Source: Candidatus Kuenenia stuttgartensis (GTDB lineage: Bacteria; Planctomycetota; JAKEIC01; DYIT01). Taken from it: 39,034 bases of DNA. The notes under the pieces were generated by a model that was given only the letters and a program-made list of their open reading frames with translations, had not been told where the DNA came from and searched no databases. Of this stretch, positions 31,213 through 38,708 are shown piece after piece. Position 1 is the stretch's first letter. Each line of letters begins with the position of its first letter. The position numbers and the translations under genes were made by a program. The stretch is from positions 1 to 39,034 of the forward strand of contig DYIT01000034.1 in the NCBI GenBank assembly GCA_020723505.1, read 5' to 3'.

Positions 31213-31632
31213 TCATTTCCCTTTCTCGGCGGCTGCCGCAATCGAGACGTTCCTCGCGCCTGCTAGGCCGCACTCGTCCATGACGTCTATCAGCGTCCCT
31301 GTGTCCGACCCCTTGTCGGCGATAATCACCACGGGCCTCATGCGGTCGCTCCTGAGCTGCTCGCGCACGAGCGTTGCCATCTCCGCGAGGGCCACGCGGC
31401 GGTTGTGCATGAAGATGCGGCCGTCCCTGGTGATGGAGACGAGGATGCTGTTCGATCCGAGCTCGGAGGCCGAGACGGCTTTCGGCCTCTTGACCTCCAC
31501 GCCGGTTTCCCGCGAGAAGCTCGTCGTGACGAGGAAGAAAATCAGGAGGAGAAAGACCATGTCGATGAGGGGGGCCATGTTGATTTCGGCCCCTCCGCCC
31601 TTCTTCCCGAGTTTGGAGGAAAGGTCAATCAC
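31213..31632 (-). CDS. exbD: ExbD/TolR-type proton-channel component
   Basis: About 139 residues from GTG 31632, chosen because GGAGAG precedes it by five bases and it overlaps the upstream stop by a few bases; ATG 31671 would add 13 residues deep in the exbB gene. One membrane span has the conserved Asp: INMAPLIDMVFLLLIFFLVT. The periplasmic domain follows (VEVKRPKA, ITRDGRIFMHNRRV, VVIIADKGSDTGTLIDVMDE). It forms the stator with ExbB and powers TonB with the proton gradient. Fourth gene of the operon. Confidence 0.93.
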   Translation of the reverse strand: MIDLSSKLGKKGGGAEINMAPLIDMVFLLLIFFLVTTSFSRETGVEVKRPKAVSASELGSNSILVSITRDGRIFMHNRRVALAEMATLVREQLRSDRMRPVVIIADKGSDTGTLIDVMDECGLAGARNVSIAAAAEKGK

Positions 31633-32224
31633 GGCGGCTCTCCGGGAAGAGGATTTCGCCCGCGCTTTCAATCGAAGCGTCTATCCAGGCCGAGGCGCGT
31701 TTTGCCATCCTTTCGAGAAATGCCCGCGCCAGCATGGCGGGGATGGCGGCCATGAGACCGGCTTCGGTGGTGATTAGGGCGAGGGAGATTCCCTCTGCCA
31801 TCGCCCGGGGATTTCCGGACCCGTGCGCCGCCATGGCGTCGAACGTGCAAATCATGCCCGAGACCGTGCCCAAAAGCCCGATGAGCGGCGCGGTGGCGGC
31901 GAGCCGGCCGATAGTCTCGATTCCGAGGCGGGACGCGGCCCTTGCGGAAAGCCGCAACTCCCACGCCGCGAGCTCGAAATCGGACTTCCTCCGCGGTCTC
32001 GACGCCGCGAGCGCCCTCGCGGCCGACGATGCAGGAAGCCCCGCGGCGTCAAGCGCCGCCATGGATGAAGCGAGCCGCTCGTGCGCTTTGCGGTTGCATG
32101 CGATGGAACGCCTCAGGAAAAGCCACCTCTCGATGATGATCACCCACGCGGCGAAGGATAAAGCCGCTATCGGAGCCATGAGCAGGCCTCCCTGGGCAAT
32201 CTTCTCCCATACCATCTCAATCAT
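31625..32224 (-). CDS. exbB: ExbB/TolQ-type proton-channel component
   Basis: 199 residues. The first membrane segment is LLMAPIAALSFAAWVIIIERW; the pair of membrane helices typical of MotA/TolQ/ExbB follows: TIGRLAATAPLIGLLGTVSGM, then MAEGISLALITTEAGLMAAIP. It lacks a large N-terminal domain, unlike the next gene upstream. It is the core ExbB, partner of ExbD just downstream. The ATG overlaps the stop of the TtpC-like gene by four bases, so translation is coupled. Confidence 0.93.
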   Translation of the reverse strand: MIEMVWEKIAQGGLLMAPIAALSFAAWVIIIERWLFLRRSIACNRKAHERLASSMAALDAAGLPASSAARALAASRPRRKSDFELAAWELRLSARAASRLGIETIGRLAATAPLIGLLGTVSGMICTFDAMAAHGSGNPRAMAEGISLALITTEAGLMAAIPAMLARAFLERMAKRASAWIDASIESAGEILFPESRRD

Positions 32225-33699
32225 GCGGATTCTCCTCCCTCGCCGGGATCACGATTCCGGGAGCAGAGGGAACTGACCATGGATGCGCCGGCTATCTCGA
32301 TGCGCTGCACGAGCGAAGTCGCCCTTGTCGAGAGCCAGGAATGGACGAGCATCACGGGGATGGCGATGATCAGGCCCACCTCGGTCGTGACGAGCGCCTC
32401 GGAAATCCCGCCCGAAAGAAGCCTGGGGTCGCCGGTTCCGAAAATCGTGATGACGTCGAATGTGGAAATCATCCCGGTCACGGTCCCGAGAAGCCCGAGA
32501 AGCGGAGCGACGACGGCCATCGCGGCGATTGCCGAGAGGAACCTCTCGAGCGACGCCATTTCGGCCGATGCGGCGGCCGTGAATGCGGCCTCGATCGCCC
32601 CCTGGCCGAGGCCGCGCGCGGCCATCCCGGCCCTGAGCGGCCTTGCCAGCGGGCCCCTGATAGGCTTGAGCCCGGCTTCCGCGGCCTCGACGTTCCCGGA
32701 CTTGAGGGGGAGAAGGACAGCCTTCTCTACAAGCGACGCATGAGGCCTGTTGAGGGCCAGGAACGCGAGCCTTTCGAGGATCATGAGCAGCGCGGCCAGG
32801 CCGGAAAGCAGAAGGGGTATCATCACCGGCCCGCCGCTGATGAGGAAGGTCGCAATGTCCTTTCCGCCGCCGAGCATTTCGGGCGGAAGGTCCATCGTGA
32901 CGTCCAGGGGCAGGCCGACCCGCCGATCCGGATTCCCGCACGCGTCCACGGCCTCAGACATCGTGCCCACGAGGCCCTCCTCGCCCTCCTTCCAGCTCCA
33001 GCCGGCCTTGTCGCCCGAGGACCTGAAAAGGAGCCCGGCCTGTTTCCGGTCCGCCGTCACGTATCCGCAGAAGATGCGGCCGAGCCTGAGCACGTCCGCC
33101 TCCTTCTGCTCACCGGAGTCGAGCAGCACCGGGCTGCGGAAGACTTCCGAGGACGAGCCGAGTTCGGCTTCCTCGGCCATGAGCCTGAAATAGCCGGAAA
33201 CGAGCGAAGCGGGGCTCGACCCCGCCCTGGCATCCGCATCGAGCCGGGACAGGAACGCAATCCTTGCGTCCCTTTCCGAATGGGGGACCGAGATTTCGAG
33301 GACGGTCTTCATCGACTCAATCCCCTGCGCCGCGAACGCTGCGAGCGCGTCGAGCTTCCTCCCCGATTCCTCCTCGACGCGGGCGATTTCCTCGCAGGAA
33401 GCGGCGAGTTCCGCGGCCTTCCGCTCCTGCGCTTCAATGGTCCCCGCGAGGGCCAGAATATCCCTCTCCAGCGCCTCGATTTCGGACCCCAGCGCAGCCT
33501 TGGCCGATTCGAACTCGGCTTCGGCCTTCTTCCAGTCCGCCCTCTCAGCGTCAAGCTCCGCGGCGGCTTCCGCGATTGCCCTGTCGATGGAGGCGTCCTC
33601 CGGCGTCTCCTCCGACGCCGCAGGCTGCGCGAGGCATGCAAAGACCAGCGCGGCCGAAGCCGCGACAATCAGGACCGTCCAGGGGGAAAACGCCTTCAT
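32221..33699 (-). CDS. TtpC-like protein: coiled-coil domain fused to an ExbB-type channel domain
   Basis: 492 residues. Signal sequence (VLIVAASAALVFACLAQPAA) followed by a long coiled coil (about 35-115, Ala/Glu/Lys-rich, EIEALERDILALAGTIEAQE) and a periplasmic DUF3450-like region (to about 285). A membrane segment comes at about 290-312 (IPLLLSGLAALLMILERLAF), then the ExbB pair (about 385-475): MAVVAPLLGLLGTVTGM and ISEALVTTEVGLIIAIPVML. This is the architecture of TtpC, the extra ExbB-like subunit of Vibrio TonB2 systems. It overlaps the DUF3450 gene upstream and exbB downstream (ATGA each). Confidence 0.9.
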   Translation of the reverse strand: MKAFSPWTVLIVAASAALVFACLAQPAASEETPEDASIDRAIAEAAAELDAERADWKKAEAEFESAKAALGSEIEALERDILALAGTIEAQERKAAELAASCEEIARVEEESGRKLDALAAFAAQGIESMKTVLEISVPHSERDARIAFLSRLDADARAGSSPASLVSGYFRLMAEEAELGSSSEVFRSPVLLDSGEQKEADVLRLGRIFCGYVTADRKQAGLLFRSSGDKAGWSWKEGEEGLVGTMSEAVDACGNPDRRVGLPLDVTMDLPPEMLGGGKDIATFLISGGPVMIPLLLSGLAALLMILERLAFLALNRPHASLVEKAVLLPLKSGNVEAAEAGLKPIRGPLARPLRAGMAARGLGQGAIEAAFTAAASAEMASLERFLSAIAAMAVVAPLLGLLGTVTGMISTFDVITIFGTGDPRLLSGGISEALVTTEVGLIIAIPVMLVHSWLSTRATSLVQRIEIAGASMVSSLCSRNRDPGEGGESA

Positions 33700-34646
33700 C
33701 TGTTCCCCCCCCTCCCGTCAGGCTTCCCGCCGGGGGGATTCGGATCCCCGGCGGTCGCCGGGGTCCTGACTATGCCGAGGTTTACCGGGAGCGTCAGAAT
33801 CGCCGGAGGGCGGCGCTTCTCGGCCATCTCGACCGCGTTCCGCAGCTTGAGCCTCGTGAGGTAGTCGAACCCTGATCTCCAGACGAAGCCGGGCCCGCCC
33901 TTGAGCCCGCCCTGGGCGTATTCGAGAATCCCCGCCTCGTCCCCGGTTTCGGTGACGAAAGCCATGTAGGCGAGGCCGATTCTCATGTACCTGGTCTTGG
34001 GCCGCTCGGAATCGATGGATATTCGTCCCTGGAAGGCGGAACTCGTCGCTCCCAGGGAAATCTCGTAGTCGAAAGCCCTCTGAAGCGAATTCGCGGACGC
34101 TAGCGGATCGGCAGCGGCGGCGCCGTCGCCGAACTCGGCGATGGGCTTAGCGCGCTCCTCGACTTCGAACGGAAATCCGTTCAGGACGAATCTCCTGATT
34201 CGGTCCGCCGCGGACTTCATCTCCGAAACGCAGGCCGCAATCCCGGCGTTCCTGAGATCGAGCGACTTCTTGAGGCCGGCTGCGTTCTCCTCGAGGCGTT
34301 TTTCCTTCTCCCTGTTCTCCTCGGCTGTCCTCCTTAGGGCGGCCAGCCTGAGTTCGAGTTCCCCCTTCCTCGCCTTGATTTCCGACAGCTTCCTCTGCCT
34401 CCCCTGAAGGTCGGACTGGTATCTGAGCCTGCCTTCCCTGAGCTCCCTGACCAGGGAAAGGAGCCTTGCCGTCTTGTCGGCGGCTTTCAGGACGCCGGGA
34501 GGCTTCTCTTCAGCAGCCCCCGGGGAGGGCGGGGCTTCCTCGGCATGCGTCGTTCCGGAGAGGAGGAATGCAAACAGGAGCAGCGCCGCGAACGCCTGCC
34601 GGGCGGCTCCAGATTCCATCCGCAATGAAAACGCCTGGAACTCCAA
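33696..34646 (-). CDS. DUF3450-family periplasmic coiled-coil protein, first gene of the TonB2-type operon
   Basis: About 316 residues from TTG 34646, chosen for the near-perfect GGAGGA seven bases upstream; ATG 34619 also gives a signal peptide, and ATG 34676 is far from any ribosome-binding site. Signal peptide (FAALLLFAFLLSGTTHA). Coiled coil at about 60-135 (LRYQSDLQGRQRKLSEIKA, LRRTAEENREKEKRLEENA). The second half is globular, with PFEVEERA, RMESG-free beta segments and RYMRIGLAYMAFVTETGDEA, as in DUF3450. In gammaproteobacteria this family lies directly before TtpC-ExbB2-ExbD2-TonB2. The first six genes of this operon keep that order, with ATGA overlaps at the two junctions after it. 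Confidence 0.88.
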   Translation of the reverse strand: MEFQAFSLRMESGAARQAFAALLLFAFLLSGTTHAEEAPPSPGAAEEKPPGVLKAADKTARLLSLVRELREGRLRYQSDLQGRQRKLSEIKARKGELELRLAALRRTAEENREKEKRLEENAAGLKKSLDLRNAGIAACVSEMKSAADRIRRFVLNGFPFEVEERAKPIAEFGDGAAAADPLASANSLQRAFDYEISLGATSSAFQGRISIDSERPKTRYMRIGLAYMAFVTETGDEAGILEYAQGGLKGGPGFVWRSGFDYLTRLKLRNAVEMAEKRRPPAILTLPVNLGIVRTPATAGDPNPPGGKPDGRGGNR

Positions 34647-34721
34647 GGATTTCCTCCAATCTTCAAAGCCTGTCATCCGACCATTCTATGTTACATTTTT
34701 CTTGCCGGTTTCCATAATCGG

Positions 34722-34749
34722 GCCAATCCTTATTTTGGCGGTTTTTTTT
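34722..34749 (+). terminator. Plus-strand terminator behind the TonB operon
   Basis: GCCAA (34722-34726), loop of eight, TTGGC (34735-34739), GG, then eight T (34742-34749). A short stem with a strong T-tract, 76 bases upstream of the DUF3450 start. On the plus strand it would stop transcripts antisense to the TonB operon before they reach the dodecin gene. Confidence 0.45.
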
Positions 34750-35072
34750 CCTTACCCCCGATTCCCGCGGAATCCAACAGGAAGGAGTCATGCCTCCTAA
34801 GCGCCAAGTCAACATTCAATATACGACCCCAAGACCCGACCCCAAGACCCGACGACCCCGCGACCCTGAAAAGTCGGGATGGAAACGCTCTCTGTGGGAG
34901 CCGCCGGAGTATTCCTGACACGGCAAGGCGGCGATGGAAAGACCTTTCTCTGCCGATTATTACGAGTTGTCGACCTGCCTACCATGCCTGTGCCGAGCAG
35001 GAGCACCTGGCGTCGCGGCGCAGACAGGCGCTACGCGTATGGCTCTTCATCGCTGCCGGCAGGGCAAACCTC

Positions 35073-35102
35073 TTGCCACCGCGGACCTGGTCGGGTTAGA
35101 AT
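35073..35102 (+). promoter_or_regulatory. Putative promoter for the dodecin gene
   Basis: TTGCCA (35073-35078), 18-base spacer, TAGAAT (35097-35102), 46 bases before the GTG start. The context CGGGTTAGAATCC is close to CGGGTAGAATTCC before the phosphofructokinase gene (37288-37300), so the -10 sequence may be the lineage's usual form. Confidence 0.45.
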
Positions 35103-35147
35103 CCCCGAGGACTTTTTTCTTTTACGCGTGCTGCGCAGGAGGTTCAT

Positions 35148-35360
35148 GTGAGCAACAGCGTGTACAAAATCATCGAGATCATCGGGACGAGCAAGGATTC
35201 CTGGGAAAAAGCCGCCGCTGCCGCGGTCGCCATGGCAGCGAAGAGCGTAAGGGACATGAGAATCGCCGAAGTCACCGAGTTCGACATGCAGATTGAAGAC
35301 GGGAAGGTGGTCAACTACAGGACGAAGCTCAAGGTCTCCTTCAAATACGAGGACAAATAA
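35148..35360 (+). CDS. Dodecin (flavin-storage protein)
   Basis: 70 residues from GTG 35148, with AGGAGG five bases upstream. VYKIIEIIGTSKDSWEKAAA is the dodecin N-terminus: a strand, then the SxxSWExA helix; IAEVTEFDMQIEDGKVVNYR is the second strand pair. Dodecamers of this fold bind flavins (riboflavin, FMN or FAD) or CoA and protect them from light or free-radical chemistry; which ligand is used here is not visible. Stand-alone gene with its own promoter; its TAA stop is part of the first arm of repeat copy 5. Confidence 0.93.
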   Translation: MSNSVYKIIEIIGTSKDSWEKAAAAAVAMAAKSVRDMRIAEVTEFDMQIEDGKVVNYRTKLKVSFKYEDK

Positions 35361-35430
35361 CGCGGACAAGCCGGAATGCGTGGTCTGAGATACGAGGCTT
35401 GTCCGCGTCATATCACGCGCTTCGCGCGTG
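35357..35430 (+). repeat. Interspersed double-hairpin repeat, copy 5
   Basis: ATAACGCGGACAAGCC (35357-35372) pairs with GGCTTGTCCGCGTCAT (35396-35411), one A-C mismatch. The fixed second hairpin CACGCGCTTCGCGCGTG is at 35414-35430. Two positions co-vary against copy 4 (ACGC/GCGT instead of ACCC/GGGT, and AAGCC/GGCTT instead of GAGCC/GGCTC). The dodecin stop codon TAA (35358-35360) is formed by the left arm. The conserved tail of copies 1 and 6 is absent. Confidence 0.88.
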
Positions 35431-35571
35431 CGAAGGGGACGATTCGGGTTCCCAACGACGTTTCTTATCCTCGCGGACAAGCCGGAGGATTCAGCGTTCT
35501 CAGCGGCGAAAAGGGATCCATCGATTTCCTGGATTGACGCTGAAGTGCGCGTGCCAGGATGCATCGTCAAG

Positions 35572-36141
35572 ATGAGTTTTCCAGCGGCGTTTTCACTGAA
35601 GCTTCCGGGCTGGGTTCGCAGGGCGTCGGAGGAATGCGGTGCAAGGGTCTCGGACGAGGAAATGGCGGCCTTCGCCGTCGAGCTCGCCATGCTCAACGTC
35701 GTGAAACGGGGGGGCGGCCCGTTCGGAGCGGCTGTTTTCGAGGCAGGCAGCGGCCGTCTGGTGTCCGCCGGAGTCAACATGGTCGTCGCAGGCGGATTCT
35801 CGGCGGCCCACGCGGAGATTCTCGCGATTTGTCTCGCCCAATCCGCCCTGGGGACCCACAGGCTCGATCTTAATCCGCCGCGCAGCCACGTGCTCGCCGC
35901 GTCGGCACAGCCATGCTCGATGTGCTTCGGCGCCCTGGCGTGGTCCGGGATAAGCAGGCTCGTGTGCGCGGCCAGGAGAAGCGACGTGGAGCGGATTGCC
36001 GGGTTCGACGAGGGCCCGATGCCCCGCAGATGGATCCGCGAGCTCGGAAAGCGCGGGATATCGGTGGGGACGGACGTCCTCAGGAAGCAGGCCTGCGAGG
36101 CGCTCAAGGCTTTCGCCGACTCCGGGGGGAAAGTGTACTAG
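35572..36141 (+). CDS. Nucleoside/guanine deaminase-like protein (CDA fold)
   Basis: 189 residues from ATG 35572; the frame is open upstream to a GTG in the repeat copy, but that region has no family homology. Zinc motifs: HAEIL (H80, E82) and PCSMC (C115, C118), with RGGGPFGAAVFEAG before them; this is the layout of guanine, cytosine and tRNA-adenosine deaminases. PRSHVLAASAQPCSMCFGAL and ALAWSGISRLVCA are typical. The order fits the guanine-deaminase/tRNA-deaminase branch; specificity is open. No clear ribosome-binding site at this ATG (AGGA lies 12 bases away). Monocistronic by spacing. Confidence 0.85.
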   Translation: MSFPAAFSLKLPGWVRRASEECGARVSDEEMAAFAVELAMLNVVKRGGGPFGAAVFEAGSGRLVSAGVNMVVAGGFSAAHAEILAICLAQSALGTHRLDLNPPRSHVLAASAQPCSMCFGALAWSGISRLVCAARRSDVERIAGFDEGPMPRRWIRELGKRGISVGTDVLRKQACEALKAFADSGGKVY

Positions 36142-36240
36142 TCGCTTGGTTGAGATTTCGAATTGGGGCCCTCTGGGGATTAATCTTGCCAGGCGCTGCG
36201 ATCCGGCATTCAATAGGGCCGGGTTCCGGGCTTTTTTCGG

Positions 36241-36744
36241 ATGCATGGAATGGAAGAAATCGACATCAGGTACGGGAAACCTCAGGACGCGGAGATCCTC
36301 GCTGGATTCAACATCTCTCTTGCGGACGAGACCGAACGGCTGAAGCTCGACCGCTCGATCGTTCTTTCCGGAGTGCGCGACCTGATGGCGTCCCCGGAGC
36401 ACGGCTTCTATCTCGTGGCCGAATCGGGGCAGGAAATCTCGGGTATGCTCATGGTCACGAGCGAATGGAGCGACTGGCGGGATGGAATCTACTGGTGGAT
36501 CCAGAGCCTTTACGTGAAGCCCAAGTTCCGCCGCAAGGGGGTATTCAGGGCGCTCTACGACCGCGTGAAGGACATGGCGTCTTCGAGGGGCGGAATCTGC
36601 GGGCTCAGGGTGTACGTCGACAAGAGGAACGCCAAGGCGCGCGAGACGTACGAGAGGCTCGGAATGAACAAGACCGGCTACGAGGTCTATGAGCATCTGT
36701 TCGCCTACAATGATTCCCCGGGCGGACACAGGAAAGGGTCGTGA
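36241..36744 (+). CDS. GNAT-family N-acetyltransferase
   Basis: 167 residues; ATG 36241 or, three codons later, ATG 36250 (MEEIDIRYG). IRYGKPQDAEILAGFN is the first strand and helix; IQSLYVKPKFRRKGVFRALY is the acetyl-CoA pyrophosphate-binding motif (V-x-P-x-x-R-x-x-G); LRVYVDKRNAKARETYERLG is the usual N-x-x-A-x-x-x-Y-x-x-x-G tail. It acetylates an amine or amino group of unknown substrate. The C-terminus is followed after 34 bases by the YkvA-like gene, possibly in one transcript. Confidence 0.9.
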   Translation: MHGMEEIDIRYGKPQDAEILAGFNISLADETERLKLDRSIVLSGVRDLMASPEHGFYLVAESGQEISGMLMVTSEWSDWRDGIYWWIQSLYVKPKFRRKGVFRALYDRVKDMASSRGGICGLRVYVDKRNAKARETYERLGMNKTGYEVYEHLFAYNDSPGGHRKGS

Positions 36745-36778
36745 TCCCCATGCCGGAGACGGGTCTTGGCCTTGAGGA

Positions 36779-37099
36779 ATGCGTTCCGCCGCCATGGATG
36801 CGAAATCGTTGATGAGTAGGCTTTCCGGGCTTGCGGATTCCGCAAGGACCGAGGTCGGCGCCCTCCGCCTTGCGTTGCGCCATCCCCGGACGCCCGTCTC
36901 GGCCAAGGTGTTCCTCGTCCTTGCCGTGATTTATGCGTTCCTGCCATTCGACCTCATTCCGGACTTCATCCCCGTTCTCGGGCAGCTCGACGACATCATC
37001 ATAATCCCGCTCCTTGCAGGCATTGGCCTTTGGCTCATACCTCGCGGGGTGATGGAGGAGTGCAGATTCAGAGCCGGCCTTACGCGGCGAAGGCTCTGA
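36779..37099 (+). CDS. YkvA/DUF1232 small membrane protein
   Basis: 106 residues from ATG 36779; ATG 36794 is an alternative. The DUF1232 signature is clear: HPRTPVSAKVFLVLAVIYAF then LPFDLIPDFIPVLGQLDD, an amphipathic pair with the conserved P-D-L-I-P-D-F-I-P and D-D. A second hydrophobic helix follows (IIIIPLLAGIGLWLIP). YkvA-like proteins are common small membrane-associated proteins with no proven function. Repeat copy 6 begins nine bases after the stop. Confidence 0.88.
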   Translation: MRSAAMDAKSLMSRLSGLADSARTEVGALRLALRHPRTPVSAKVFLVLAVIYAFLPFDLIPDFIPVLGQLDDIIIIPLLAGIGLWLIPRGVMEECRFRAGLTRRRL

Positions 37100-37107
37100 A
37101 TCAATCC

Positions 37108-37237
37108 ATAACCCGGACAAGCCGGAACCAAACAGCATTTGATGTTCCGGCATGTCCGGGTTATGTCACGCGCTTCGCGCGTGCCTGTCAGCAACTCCTT
37201 TCAACTTCTGCTGCAATCTCACCATTAAGTGACTATC
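37108..37237 (+). repeat. Interspersed double-hairpin repeat, copy 6 (full length)
   Basis: Two 21-base arms (37108-37128 and 37144-37164), one mismatch; the outer part is ATAACCCGGACAAGCC. The fixed second hairpin CACGCGCTTCGCGCGTG is at 37167-37183. The tail ends CATTAAGTGACTATC (37223-37237), identical to copy 1, and the 57 bases from the last GTG of hairpin 2 to this end align with copy 1 without gaps. It follows the YkvA-like gene. Confidence 0.88.
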
Positions 37238-37291
37238 AGCTCTTCACGGCTGGGTTGACTTGCCGGATATGGACTTTGCCGTGATTGCGGG

Positions 37292-37297
37292 TAGAAT
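37292..37297 (+). promoter_or_regulatory. Putative -10 box (TAGAAT) for phosphofructokinase
   Basis: TAGAAT in context CGGGTAGAATTCC, about 107 bases before the ATG at 37404. The -35 is weak (TATGGA at 18 bp). The match to the dodecin -10 context is the main support. The 166 bases between the repeat and the gene hold nothing else assignable. Confidence 0.35.
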
Positions 37298-37403
37298 TCC
37301 ATCATTGCTAGCGGATTCCTTTTTCCCGGATCCCCGCTGAGCGGAAAATGGATTTGCACGCCTCGCGGAGATATTCCGCGGGCAAATCCTGAGGATTCAT
37401 CGA

Positions 37404-38708
37404 ATGGACCTGACTATATCGAGACTTGGGAATGCGAGAATCGTCTCCCCGCTCAAGAAGGCTTCGGACCTGGCCGGACGGCCGTACAGGTTCACGCCGG
37501 ACGACATGCGCGTGGTGTACGACGCCTCGGTGCGGCCCGGCGAGAAGAAGGGACCGGAGTCCGAGATGTCGTTCGAGAAGGCCGGCGCGCGGGAGCTGAT
37601 TTATTTCGACCCGAGCAAGCTGAAAGCCGGCATCGTGACGTGTGGAGGCCTGTGTCCGGGCATCAACAACGTGATTCGCTCGCTCGTGATGGTCCTGCAC
37701 TACAACTATGGCGTGAAGAACATATTCGGATTCAGGTACGGCTACGAGGGGCTCGTGGCCGAGGCGGGGCATCCGGCGGTCGACCTCTCGCCCGAGGTGG
37801 TCGACGGCATCCATCATGACGGAGGTTCGTTTCTCGGCTCTTCGCGCGGCGAGCAGGACCCGGCGGTGATAGTGGACACGCTCGAGAGGATGGGCATAAG
37901 CCTCTTCTTCACGATTGGCGGGGACGGCACGTTGAGGGGGGCGCAGAGGATCTACGACGAGATTATGAATCGCGGGCTTAAAATCGCCGTGATTTGCGTC
38001 CCCAAAACCATTGACAACGACATCCTGCTCGTCGAGAGGACTTTCGGATTCGAGACCGCGTTCTCAATCGCGCAGCAGGTCATACGCGCTGCCCATACCG
38101 AGGCAGTGGGGTATCCGAACGGCATAGGGCTCGTGAGGCTCATGGGCCGCAATTCCGGTTACATCGCCGCGACGGCCGCGGTGGCAGAGGCCGACGTGAA
38201 CTGCGTGCTGATTCCCGAGGTCCCTTTCAGTATGGACGGAGAGAGGGGGCTCATCTCCTGGCTTCTGAAGAGGCTCCAGAGGCGGAGCCACGCGGTAATC
38301 GTCGTGGCCGAAGGCGCCGGGCAGGAGGTCCTCGGGGGCGGCGACCGGGGGAAGGACGCGTCCGGCAACGTCAAGCTCGGGGACATCGGCCTGTTCCTCA
38401 AGAAAGCAATCGCCGAGGGCCTTGACAAGGCAGGCGTGAAGCACAATCTGAAGTACATCGACCCGAGCTACATAATCCGAAGCGCTCCGGCGAATCCGAA
38501 CGATTCGATGTTCTGCTCCAACCTCGCGCAGAACGCGATACATGCGGGCGTGAGCGGCCGGACGGGGATGGTCGTGGGGCTGTGGCACAACATGTTCACG
38601 CACGTCCCGATTCGCGAAGCCGTGTCGAAGACCAAGGTCATAGATCCTGACGGAGACCTCTGGCGCACCGTGCTCCAGTCAACCGGCCAGCCGTCCAGGA
38701 TGGCGTGA
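37404..38708 (+). CDS. 6-phosphofructokinase (ATP-dependent, long clade-X type)
   Basis: 434 residues, longer than the 320-residue E. coli enzyme because of an N-terminal extension of about 70 residues. AGIVTCGGLCPGINNVIRSL is the nucleotide loop; GGDGTLRGA (172-180) has Gly at the position that decides ATP against PPi (PPi enzymes have Asp), and PKTIDNDI (200-207) has the catalytic Asp with a Lys two positions before it, a pairing known from plant, trypanosome and spirochaete 'clade X' ATP enzymes. Later motifs: LMGRNSGYIA and VPFSMDGERG. It phosphorylates fructose-6-phosphate in glycolysis. Phosphoryl donor should be checked, since the Gly/Lys combination is diagnostic only within an alignment. 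Confidence 0.92.
   Translation: MDLTISRLGNARIVSPLKKASDLAGRPYRFTPDDMRVVYDASVRPGEKKGPESEMSFEKAGARELIYFDPSKLKAGIVTCGGLCPGINNVIRSLVMVLHYNYGVKNIFGFRYGYEGLVAEAGHPAVDLSPEVVDGIHHDGGSFLGSSRGEQDPAVIVDTLERMGISLFFTIGGDGTLRGAQRIYDEIMNRGLKIAVICVPKTIDNDILLVERTFGFETAFSIAQQVIRAAHTEAVGYPNGIGLVRLMGRNSGYIAATAAVAEADVNCVLIPEVPFSMDGERGLISWLLKRLQRRSHAVIVVAEGAGQEVLGGGDRGKDASGNVKLGDIGLFLKKAIAEGLDKAGVKHNLKYIDPSYIIRSAPANPNDSMFCSNLAQNAIHAGVSGRTGMVVGLWHNMFTHVPIREAVSKTKVIDPDGDLWRTVLQSTGQPSRMA

Larger units (their letters stand above)
34647..35147. other. Intergenic region between divergent TonB operon and dodecin
   Basis: 500 bases without a gene. They hold a plus-strand terminator (34722-34749), a 13-base tandem repeat CGACCCCAAGACC (34824-34849, two copies, then degenerate CGACGACCCC), and the dodecin promoter (35073-35102). 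The part from 34950 to 35060 is GC-rich with weak inverted repeats (GCCTGT/ACAGGC) but nothing assignable. The promoter of the TonB operon should be here too; none stands out. Confidence 0.5.

Noticed and set aside
32341-33864. A 507-codon plus-strand frame across the TtpC-like gene
   Set aside because: Antisense shadow; the minus strand encodes recognisable ExbB helices and a signal peptide.
35472-35490. A further half-copy of the hairpin repeat (CGCGGACAAGCCGGA)
   Set aside because: Only one arm is present, with no complementary arm nearby; counted as possible chance or a remnant, not a copy.
1158-37237. CRISPR array from the repeated hairpins
   Set aside because: Copies are kilobases apart and vary in length, with no regular spacers and no cas genes.
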